64,000 nt of DNA from Marivirga sericea (GTDB taxonomy: Bacteria > Bacteroidota > Bacteroidia > Cytophagales > Cyclobacteriaceae): the NCBI RefSeq assembly GCF_900177665.1, contig NZ_FXAW01000001.1, positions 310,001 through 374,000 on the forward strand. Reading direction: 5' to 3'. The notes under the pieces are model-generated. The model was not told where the DNA came from, ran no database searches, and saw only the letters and a program-made list of their open reading frames with translations. Position 1 is the stretch's first letter, and every line of letters begins with the position of its first letter. Position numbers and translations under genes: made by a program. Of the stretch, positions 28,653-39,000 are shown piece by piece.

Positions 28653-31600
28653 ATGGCACTAGCACTTATAAGACAGGCGATCACGATTTACTCTTTAATT
28701 TTCATATTTAATGTGAGTTATAGTAAATCCCAGAGTGCTCCTCCCAGCATAGAAATTGATTCGAAAGGTCATTCTGGTAAAATTTATAATCTTTCATATA
28801 CAGCAGATGGTTCCCAACTTATATCAGTATCGGAAGATAAGAGCATAAGGGTTTGGAATACTGTTACTGGTGAGCTTATCAAAAAATATGTATCTGAAAT
28901 CAGCGATGGCTATGGTGGAACTTTTTATACGAGCAGCATTTCTCCAGATGGTAAGTTATTGGCCGTTGCAGGCTACCCGGTAGAGAGTCAAAAAGAAAAT
29001 TACATATTAATAATAGATTTAGAGGAAGGAAAACAAGTTGGCACGGCTGTAGGGCATTTTAATGTGATTCAATCACTCGATTTTAGTGGTAATGGACGAT
29101 ATTTGGCCAGCGGAGGTGATGATGGCTACATCATTATCTGGGAGCTTGAAACAAATGAAGGTGGGATGGATTTAACAAAAGTCTCCACCATTAACATGGG
29201 TACTCCTGTATCTTCTGTTTCTTTTAATAAAAAGAGCCAAGATTTAATTGTAGGCGCAGAAAGCGGAATCTTTATTTATGATCTATCAGTTATTCATGAA
29301 AATGGTGATTCTTTTCCGAATAAAAAGCTTTCCAAATACAAAGGAATTGTCAATAAAGTGAGTTGTTCTCCTGACGGCAAATATATTGCTGCTAGTACCT
29401 TTGAGAAGGAAGTATTACTCTGGCAGAATGATGGTAGTTTTATTACTGCTTTAGACGAGCAGGAAGGCATTGTTAATGCCCTTAGCTTTTCCTATGATTC
29501 TCGTATTCTGGTAACGATGGATATTGCAGGTAAAGGCATTAGCTATACACTACCTAATGCTTCTAAAATTGCAAGCTTCGATGCTCACGATAACACTGTT
29601 TTCGCAGCAGCTTTCTCACCAAAATCCTTAGAAGGCAATTATATGATAGCTACAGCTGGGGGTAATAATCATGAAATTTACATGTGGAATGCCATTAGTG
29701 GGCAATCTAAATTGAGTATCAAAAGCAAAGGAAATACGATTTGGGGCCTCGCTTTTGGTAAGGAACTTGAATTACACATTTCTACTGATCAGCGCAAAGA
29801 CAAAACTTATTCTCAAAGCTTCGATTTCAAGAGTTTTCAACTGCATGCTGAACCGATTAGTGAATCAGGAAAGCAAATTTCAAGTGTGCCAAAAATGAAA
29901 GTGTACCAAAAGGATCTTTATTCTTTGGATATTGAAAGAGGGGGCACTATTGTGAATGATCCAAGAGTGGATGGTAGGATTTTAGCTTTTACTAGTTCAA
30001 TTAATAATGAACTTATTGTTGCCAGCGATTTATCACTTAAAATGTATAATAGGGATGGGAATCTCAAAAAAATATTTAAAGGGCATAAGGGAAGCGTAAG
30101 GTCTGTTTCTGTCAGTGCCGATGGAAGATATCTTGCATCAGGCAGTGAAGACCAATCTGTGATCTTATGGAAATTGGATGAAGAAGGAGTTTTACCTAGC
30201 ATTCGGGAGGTCTTCGATGATCCTATCTGGCAAGAGTATTTCGAAAGTCTACCATTTGACTCTTTAACATACATCACCAATACCAGTGCTTGGCAGGAAA
30301 CTATTAACCTGATGAAGGATGCTAAAGATAGAAACTGGAAAGACCTCAATGAAGTCTACGAACAATTAGGTGCTGTTGCCGAACCTTTTTTAAATCTATT
30401 TATTTCTGCTGACAAAGAGTGGGTTTGCTGGGCACCAAAGGGTTATTTTAGTTGTAGTAGCGATGGTTCGCGTTATTTTGGCTGGCATATAAATAGAGGA
30501 ATAAATACGCTTGCTGATTTTTATATTGCTGAACAATATTTTGATATTCTGTACAGACCTGAAATCCTATGGAAAAGTATTGCAAAAGGAGAACGAGTTG
30601 AGGATATATTGAGAGCAGAAGGTGACGAGATTTTTGACTTGACAAAGCTAAATAGGCCTTCAGCCATCTTTTTTGAGTTAACGAAGTCTCAAATTGATTC
30701 TGCTGGTCTTGATTATCAGAGGGGTACTTATGTTTCTGAAAGTCCGACTTTATCACTAGGTGTAACCTATTATGACGGAGGGGGAGGAGTAAAGGAAATT
30801 AACATTTACCAGAATGAAAAACTCATTATTCTGGATAAAGAAGTAGAGAGCATAGGTGAAGGTAGAAAAGAGAAAAAGAGCTATGAGGTTAATTTATCTC
30901 CAGGCTTGAATAATTTTACAGTAGTTGTAAAGAATTATCAAAACACTGAATCAAGAGAAGATAAATTAAAAATCTCCTATGATGGTGTTATGGAGGCATC
31001 ATCTAACCTTCACATTATTTCTATTGGGATAAATAAGTATAAGAATTCTAAGTACAACCTGAATTATGCGTTTTCCGATGCTCAAACTTTTACCTCAACA
31101 ATTCAAAAAAATACCAGCTCACTATTTAAATCTGTCAATCTAGTAGAGATTTACGATTACGAAGCCACTAAGGATAATATTGTTTCTGCTTTTGATGCGG
31201 TAAGTAAAAAGGCCGGTATTCAAGACGTATTTATATTTTACTACGCTGGACACGGAATTATTGATGAGGAAAATGAAAGTGAATACTTCTTGGTTCCTAC
31301 GGATGTCACTAGCATTTATGGTGATTCAAAACAGCTCCAGCAAAAAGGTGTTTCTGCTTCTGATTTGAAACTGCTCTTGTCAAAAGTAAAAGCACAGAAG
31401 CAATTAATTCTTATGGATGCCTGCCATTCCGGTGGAGCCGTAGCAGCAATTACAACGCGAGCCGTGGCCTCAGAGGAAAAAGCGCTTTTTCAATTAGCAA
31501 GAGCTTCGGGTGTAGTAATGGTTGCTTCCAGTGGCTCAAAACAGTTCTCCACTGAATTTGAATCTTTAGGTCATGGAGTATTTACTTATGCTTTGCTAGA

Positions 31601-31772
31601 GGCACTGGATGGTAAAGCTGATCAGGGTGATGATAAAATAACAGTAAATGAAATTAAGCTTTATTTAGAAGAGCGGGTTCCTTTTCTAAGTAATGAGTAT
31701 GGAGGCAAAGCTCAATACCCAACTGGCTTTGTGCACGGAAATGATTTTCCGATTGGCATCGTGACAAGGTAA
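28653..31772 (+). CDS. WD40-repeat / caspase-like (peptidase C14) fusion protein
   Basis: A 1039-residue protein joining a WD40 propeller to a caspase-like protease. An N-terminal hydrophobic segment (IYSLIFIFNVSYSKSQ) looks like a signal peptide. WD40 units run from about 35 to 510, e.g. GHSGKIYNLSYTADGSQLIS and GSVRSVSVSADGRYLASGSE. After a middle region (about 510-780), the C14 domain has the dyad H867 in YYAGHGIIDE and C924 in LMDACHSGGAV. The family normally cuts after Arg or Lys (metacaspase type) or Asp. No T9SS sorting domain is visible, so it is probably periplasmic or membrane-tethered. WD40-caspase fusions are known in filamentous and gliding bacteria; their role is mostly unsettled. 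Confidence 0.9.
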   Translation: MALALIRQAITIYSLIFIFNVSYSKSQSAPPSIEIDSKGHSGKIYNLSYTADGSQLISVSEDKSIRVWNTVTGELIKKYVSEISDGYGGTFYTSSISPDGKLLAVAGYPVESQKENYILIIDLEEGKQVGTAVGHFNVIQSLDFSGNGRYLASGGDDGYIIIWELETNEGGMDLTKVSTINMGTPVSSVSFNKKSQDLIVGAESGIFIYDLSVIHENGDSFPNKKLSKYKGIVNKVSCSPDGKYIAASTFEKEVLLWQNDGSFITALDEQEGIVNALSFSYDSRILVTMDIAGKGISYTLPNASKIASFDAHDNTVFAAAFSPKSLEGNYMIATAGGNNHEIYMWNAISGQSKLSIKSKGNTIWGLAFGKELELHISTDQRKDKTYSQSFDFKSFQLHAEPISESGKQISSVPKMKVYQKDLYSLDIERGGTIVNDPRVDGRILAFTSSINNELIVASDLSLKMYNRDGNLKKIFKGHKGSVRSVSVSADGRYLASGSEDQSVILWKLDEEGVLPSIREVFDDPIWQEYFESLPFDSLTYITNTSAWQETINLMKDAKDRNWKDLNEVYEQLGAVAEPFLNLFISADKEWVCWAPKGYFSCSSDGSRYFGWHINRGINTLADFYIAEQYFDILYRPEILWKSIAKGERVEDILRAEGDEIFDLTKLNRPSAIFFELTKSQIDSAGLDYQRGTYVSESPTLSLGVTYYDGGGGVKEINIYQNEKLIILDKEVESIGEGRKEKKSYEVNLSPGLNNFTVVVKNYQNTESREDKLKISYDGVMEASSNLHIISIGINKYKNSKYNLNYAFSDAQTFTSTIQKNTSSLFKSVNLVEIYDYEATKDNIVSAFDAVSKKAGIQDVFIFYYAGHGIIDEENESEYFLVPTDVTSIYGDSKQLQQKGVSASDLKLLLSKVKAQKQLILMDACHSGGAVAAITTRAVASEEKALFQLARASGVVMVASSGSKQFSTEFESLGHGVFTYALLEALDGKADQGDDKITVNEIKLYLEERVPFLSNEYGGKAQYPTGFVHGNDFPIGIVTR

Positions 31773-31889
31773 GGGAACCGACAACACACAGCTTAACAAC
31801 TATGCGGGTAGGTCAAAACTGCATAAGTAGCGTGATTTAATTAGCTTTAAAATAAAGGTGGTTACCAAGCTCTCTTAATCGATGGTTTT

Positions 31890-33044
31890 CTATCTTTTAT
31901 TAAAAAAACCTTTGTTCCTCCTTTTGATTTTTCTCAAACGTTTCTTTTTATTGATAGATTTCCGAAGACCATTAGGTCTTTTTTTGCCAAATATTTTGAA
32001 TTTCCCAGTAGTGCCGTAACGTTTGCTTGGGTTGAGCTTTCTTAGCTTTGCACGCTTGAATCCGTTCGGCCGAATAGGACTGCCGGAGTTGTTGGTTAAA
32101 GTTTTACGCCTAAGTGCCATAGCCATCTTGGTTTGTTCAATATGGCTTGCGTTTTCGTATTTGTAACCCGTTTTTAAGAGGTCAAAGCGCAACACTATTT
32201 CATGAGTAGGATTAGCAGATGAAAACAAGCCATTTCCTATGGTCTCATATGTATATCCTAATGCTAAGCGATTATTAATAGAAATACCAGTAGAGTAGCT
32301 CCATACTTCTGAGCTACGAAAAGCTGCACCCACAGTGACAATTTCTTGAAAAGTGTAAAACATACCAGCGGACCATTGACTCCCAGTAGAAGCAAGGTTT
32401 TGATAATTAAAAACAGGTTCTAATAAATCTTTTCTTGAACGCATTGGTAACAATACCCGAAGGTAACCATTGTAAAATTGAGAGAAATCTATTCCAGTTC
32501 TTTCGGTTTCCAAAGTGCTGATTAATCTGTTAGCAGAAACTCCTACGAGAAAATAACGACTTCTATAACTAGAACCTACTGAGAAATCATAATTAGTGGA
32601 TTGACTTGCTAAGTTTGTTAAGGCAGACTCTGACAAGTCCTCAGCAAATATATTATCGAAATTCACATTTATAGTGGATAACTCTCCAGAAATACCAAAT
32701 GAAAAAGCATTATCAGCATTTAGAGGAATATGATAAGCAAGTGCCCCAGACATGTGTAGATTATTGTAAAAATTAATATTTTCAGAAAGAATACTGAAGC
32801 CTGCCCCAAATCTAGTATTCGGAATGGGAGTGTTGATACTTAAGAAATTACTATTAGGAGCCCCAGGTGTATCTTGCCAGCTTTGGTTCCTCGCTAAGGT
32901 GATAGAGCCGTGATCAATTCCTGCAAATGAGGGGTTATAGATAAATGTATTGGTAAAATTCTGAGTAAACAGCGGGATGTCTTGTGCTACTAATACTCCT
33001 GAAAAAAAGCTTAATATTAAGATGATTAGTATTTGTTTTTTCAT
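31890..33044 (-). CDS. PorP/SprF-family outer membrane protein with basic C-terminal tail
   Basis: A 384-residue member of the PorP/SprF family, T9SS-associated outer membrane barrels. Signal peptide ends near SGVLVAQD; family hallmarks are LFTQNFTNTFIYNPSFAGI and the repeated barrel strands up to IVLRFDLLKTGYKYE (about residue 300). Most family members stop there. This one goes on for about 76 residues with 30 Lys/Arg and no acidic residue (KRAKLRKLNPSKRYG, KKKRLRKIKRR). The gene is directly downstream (7 bases) of the giant adhesin gene with a type B sorting domain, the usual pairing for this family, so it probably helps secrete or anchor that protein. Confidence 0.88.
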   Translation of the reverse strand: MKKQILIILILSFFSGVLVAQDIPLFTQNFTNTFIYNPSFAGIDHGSITLARNQSWQDTPGAPNSNFLSINTPIPNTRFGAGFSILSENINFYNNLHMSGALAYHIPLNADNAFSFGISGELSTINVNFDNIFAEDLSESALTNLASQSTNYDFSVGSSYRSRYFLVGVSANRLISTLETERTGIDFSQFYNGYLRVLLPMRSRKDLLEPVFNYQNLASTGSQWSAGMFYTFQEIVTVGAAFRSSEVWSYSTGISINNRLALGYTYETIGNGLFSSANPTHEIVLRFDLLKTGYKYENASHIEQTKMAMALRRKTLTNNSGSPIRPNGFKRAKLRKLNPSKRYGTTGKFKIFGKKRPNGLRKSINKKKRLRKIKRRNKGFFNKR

Positions 33045-33051
33045 ATTCCGA

Positions 33052-36000
33052 CTATTTTACCACAGTTATTAACTGCTGCTGTTTGACTTGCATTCCAGCG
33101 AACCTAATAATCACTATGCAGACGTAATTGCCTGATTCTAGCTCAGGTCTATTAGCTATAGTGCTGGGAGTATTACTAAAAGAGGTAGATGAAAATACCA
33201 CTTTACCCCATCGGTTTAGAAGTTGCACCTGATGATCCTCATATTTCTCAATATTTTCGATATAAATAAAATCGTTTTGACCATTGTTATTAGCTGTAAT
33301 GATGTTTCCAATAGTAATAATGATCTCGGTGTTCACAATGACTGTTTGAGTCACAACATCTTCACAAGGACCATTGGAAACAGTTAAAGAAACTGTATAA
33401 TTTCCAGGGAGTTCATACGTATGCGTTGGATTTTCACTAGCAGAGGTGCTACCATCTCCAAAATCCCAGCTCCAATTATTTACCTCTCCGGTAGAAGTAC
33501 TAGTAAATTGGTATTCTAAGTCACTGAGAGGAGAAACCATAAAGCTGAAGTCTGCTGTTGCGGGGGGAGCCAAATTATATGAAATGTTTGAGGGTACGCC
33601 AACACCACAGCTATTGACACCTGCTACTGAAATTTGACCTGCATCTTGAGCCGTATAAGTAAGTTCAGGTGTATCAGTCGTCACGGATCCAGAAGGAGTT
33701 TCCCATTGGTAGCTTTCTGCACCGTTAATTGCCGATGTCGTGTAAGTAACTTCATCGCCAACACATAAATCATTAGGTCCATTAATCTCAGCAGCATCAT
33801 CTGGAGCAGACAAGACCTCTATATTGATTTCACTTGCACCTGAGCAACCATCAATGTTGACCGTATAATTTATTAATGAAATACCTATGCCTGCTACTGT
33901 AGGATCGAAAGTGCCTGCATCAGGGTCAGTAATTCCAGAGCCACTCCATTGTCCACCGCTAGGTGTTCCAATTAAAGTGATAGGCGTACTTTCCAAACAA
34001 ATTGGAGCCACTTCATCAATCGATACTTCAGGACTTTCATTAACGAGAATGGTTGTGGTTTTTACGTCTTGGCAGCTACCAACCTCAAGGGTATAGGTGA
34101 TAATATTTTCACCAATAGTTGCAGAAGTTGGATCAAAGATGCCACTAGCTTCATCAGTAATACCAGTACCGCTCCAGCTTCCGCCAGGATTTATTGCACT
34201 TAAGGTGACGGGTGCATCTCCAGAACAGAAAGGTCCCGCTGCACTGATACTCGCATCAGGTGTTTCCAATACTGTTATGTCAATACTTTCTTCATTTGAA
34301 CAGCCTAATTCCGAGATAGTGTAGGTAATCGTAAAAGTACCTACACCTGCTGTATTCGGATCAAAAGTACCAACCGTTCCATCAGTGATGCCAGTTCCAC
34401 TCCAAATTCCACCTGAAGGTGTAGCGACTAAGGAAGTCGATGCATCTGACAAACAGAATGGACCCTGTGCGTCCAAAGTGATAATGCTAACAGGATTGAC
34501 AGTAATTGTTGCAGATCCTGTAACAGCTGTTGCTGCACATCCACTTGCATCACTAGCACTTACTAAGGTGTAGGTAGTAGTTTCTGTGGGGGTTATCGCT
34601 TCGACATGTCCATTATCTATGCCTGTTAACACAACATCTGCTGCTCCATCATTATAGGTTACCTCAAAAGGACCAGTCCCGGTAAGCGTAAAAGTTAGAT
34701 CGCTAGATTCGCCTTCACAAATAGTAACATCTCCTGCAATAGCAACCGTTGGTAACGGATTGATGTTGATTGTTGCAGATCCTGCAAGAGCAGTTGCCGC
34801 ACAGCTATTTGCATCAGTTACACTCACTAAGGAGTAGGTGGTAGTGGCCGTTGGAGTTACCTGTTCTATATGTCCATTATCAATACCAGTTAATACAACA
34901 TCTGCTGCTCCATCATTGTAGGTTACATCGTAAGGACCAGTGCCGGTCAGCGTAAAGCTAAGATCGCTAGATTCTCCTTCACAAATTGTAGCATCTCCTG
35001 AAATAATAACCGTTGGTTCGGGGTTCACTATTACTGTTGCAGAACCTGTGACAGCAGTGCCTGAGCAGTTATTAGCATCAATCACACTCACCAAGGAATA
35101 GGTGGTAGTAGCTGTTGGTGTTACCGATTCTATATAACCATCATTTATACCAGTTAACACAACATCTGTTGCTCCATCACTATAGGTTACATCGTAAGGA
35201 CCAGTCCCGGTCAGCGTAAAAGTTAGATCGGTAGAAGTTCCTTCACAAATAGTAGCATCTCCTGCAATAACAACTGTTGGTACAGAGTTCACGGTTATGG
35301 TGAGCAAAGCGTCTAAAATGGTTTCGCAGGTTTGCCCTGCATCTTCACCTACCACGGTTAAAATATTATCTCCCAATATAATACCATCGACACCATCAGT
35401 TAAGGTGATAGGAGTGACTGCATTTCCTTCTGTCCAAGTTCCAAGTTCATTTCCTCTAGTGCTTAGATTCGTAAAGTTACTGTACAGCTTATAGGTAAAA
35501 GCCGTCTGAACGTTTGCACCAATGCTGAAATCAAAGGAACTCCCGTCACAAACACTTAATTGACTTGCAGTTGGTATTGCAGTCGCATCCACTAAGGGGG
35601 CATCCCCATTGATTATCCAATTATTTGGGGCTCCTGTAAGCTCATTTCTTCCTGTGGCATCACAATAAGTAAGTCCTACAGCGCCCAAGGTGATGCTGCT
35701 AGGGATGGCAGTTTCCCCTGCTCCGCCATCAATAGTTCCCCAACCCAGTAAAGTAGCTTCATAATTTGCGGTTGACATCCCCGAATTATCTAACATCTCT
35801 TCCATATCCAGCACATTTCCAATATCCCAACCTCCCAAATCTTGATCAAAAGCAGTAGCACCTCTAAACATTCCATCTTCAAAAGCACCGCTTGGCGATG
35901 CTCCCATATCCGTTACATTGCTTACATCCCAACTACCAATATCTCGATTAAAAGCAATTGCAAATGAAAACATTCCGCTCATGTTTGTTACATTACTTAC

Positions 36001-39000
36001 GTCCCATCCAGATATATCGGAATTGAAGGCCTGAGCATCTGAAAACATTTGACTCATATCTTCAGCAGCGGTTAGTGTCCAGTTTGCAATATTCCCGTTG
36101 AAAACATCTGTGGATATAAACATTCTGTCAAAGTTTACCACCGTACTCACATCCCAGTTACTTAAATCCTGGTTAAATGCATTTGCTTGTTGGAACATCC
36201 CTTCCACGGTTAAAACGCCATTCAACTTATTTGCCCATCCATCCAAAGGCTGATTAAAAGAATCTGTAAAAGCAAACATCCCACTCATGTCAGTAGCCCC
36301 GATAACATTCCACGCCTCAAGAGGAGAATTATAATCATTTGCTCCGGCAAACATCCTTACAAAATTTTCTACTAAACTCACGTCCCATATACTAATGTTC
36401 TGATTGAATGCCTCAGCTCCATCAAACATTCTTTGCATTGATGTTACTGTACTCACGTCCCAAGCGGCTATATCGCCATTAAAAACTGATGCACTTTCAA
36501 ACATGCTCTGCATTGAGCTTACTCCTGATAGGTCAGGAATATCAACAGCGTTATAGGTAAGGTTAGAACATCCTCTAAATGCTGATTCCATTGATCGCCA
36601 AGCGATATCTCCCCATTGTTCTATCGTTTGTATTTTGGCAGTGTTCGGATCAAGCTGACTAGGGTCATTGAAATATATTTGGGGAAAATTTCCCGAAATG
36701 GAAACCGTATAAGTACCAGCAGAAGCGTAAGTATGAGTGGCATCACCTGTTTGAGCTGTACTCGTATTACCATCACCCCAATCTACGTCATAAAGGTAAC
36801 CTCCTCCAAAAGTAGGTATGTTAATCGATTCGCTAGCTGTGGTCGTCCTCCAGGTGGTGATAAAGGGTGGGCCAGGGGTCCTAATCAGAACATTTCCATC
36901 TCCAGATAAATAATTACCACCAACAACTGTGGTATTTAAGAAATTATCAGAGGAAAGGGATGGATCTGCAGCTAGGTTAGAGAAGAGGCCATTAGTAGTA
37001 GCTCCTTGATTAATTTCAAAATCTTGTGGGTTATTATTGTTATGGCTTATAAACACAGACCCGGAAGAAGTGCCTCCTACTGTGGAAATGCTTGCGTTAT
37101 TACCGTTAAGATTAGAGAAAGAACCAGAGCCAATTACCTCATTTAGAGCAGTTATACTTACGTTACCACCTCCTTCAAGTGGGTATTCTGCACTTATGGT
37201 GGAAAAGTTTACTGACCCTGCAGAAGAATTTAAATCTATATTACCACTAGCACCATCACCTACTGTACAAACAGTTTCAATTTCACCTGTAGTAATGTTA
37301 CCAAGGGCACTAATTGTTAAATCACCACTTCCTGCTGAACCGCCATTTGTAATAATACCATTGGGTATTGTTACAGTTCCATCACTTGTAAGTGCTACAT
37401 CACCACCGCCATTAGTCCCACTTGTATTAATCCCTAAACCTGCTGCAAAAGTTATGTCAGCTAGTGACTGGATGATAACAGGAGCTCCGAAAGAACCAGA
37501 TGCCACAACATCTGTATTAAAAATTAAGTCCCCTACAGTACTGATTGTTATATTTCCTGCCCCTTGGGCTCCACTAACTTGAATGCTGGAGAATGTTGTT
37601 GGAGCAGCTCCGCCTGTGGTAACATTTAAATTACCAAAAATACTCCCAACACCTGGTTGCGTATTAATATCTAAGGGCTGATTGATATTACCAAAAATAT
37701 CTAAGGTGATGTTGTTTCCCTCATTAGCTGATGCTATAAGTTCTAATGGGGTAGCAGTAGAATTCAAATTCCCTGCGGTACTTGTAATTGTAATTTCTCC
37801 TGCCGTTGAAGGGAAACCAGTCGCTGAAGCATCTACTGTTCCATTTATGCTAATATCTCCGGCGGCTGTTAAGTCAATGTCGCCACCATTGTCAACGGCA
37901 GTAGTGTTTATGCCTAATCCAGCCCCAAAAGAAATCGTATTAACATCTATGAGAATATTTCCACCAGCACCGTTAGCTCCGGTAATATTAGAGTTAAGAT
38001 TTGTATTAAACACTAAGTTTGAACTGCCGATTGCAGTAAAATCTCCACCTCCATTTGTGCCATTCATATTCAGCACAGCAATAGTGGTTGTTCCTGAAGC
38101 AATATCAAGTGAGACAGATCCGCCAGCACCTCCCGTTACTCCATTTTCACTCACATTAAAAGACAAGTCGTTTAAAACCTGATTTGAGTTAATAGCTATA
38201 GAACCTCCAGCACCTCCGGATGAGGCTGAGGTAGAAACATCAAAAATTAAATTACCTACTGGTTTAGACAATGTTTGAGCATCGATAAGTATAGAACCGC
38301 CACCACCATCTCCAGTAGCTAAAAAAGAGCCTGTTATATCCACTATGTTACCTGTTATATCGATTGTATTACCATTTGCCATTGTACTCCCCGCAGAAGC
38401 ATCTACATTGCCGTTAATAGTAATATCGTTCCCTAATAAAGTAATTGGGCCCGATCCAGGTCCCCCTGTTGCTGCATCGAGAGTTCCAGTAGTAATATTA
38501 TTTGCGGACGAGATATTAATCGGCCCAGAACCACTAAAACTATCTTCTGTTGCTAAGTCACCACAAGTAATATTACCAATGAAGCTATTGAGGTTTAAGG
38601 CAGGGCCTCCCGAATTCAAATCTAATACATTAATAATTCCTCCATCAATGTCTACGCCACCACCGCCAATCCCCCCATTTGTAGAAATATTACCAGTTGC
38701 TGTAACTGTGCCGTTAACTGCATTTAGTGTTATTGCACCACCAAAATCAGTGCCTCCGCTAGAGGCAAGGCTAGTGACCGAGATATTTCCGCTTGTACTT
38801 GTGATATCAATGGCTCCGCCATTTGGCACACCATTGTTTGTAAATGCTCCTAATAAACTAACATCTCCACCTGCCGTTATATTTAGAATTCCTCCAGAAA
38901 TTAGTCCGCCATTTAGATTAAAGCCAGGAAGCGTTAAATCACCACCCACATTGAATGTGACATTTCCAGAGGCTCCTAAACCATTAGGACTGATTGTATT

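Noticed and set aside
34494-35290. Regular repeats that might suggest a CRISPR array
   Set aside because: The units are 264 bases, in frame and coding for Ig-like domains, with no short repeats or spacers and no cas genes.
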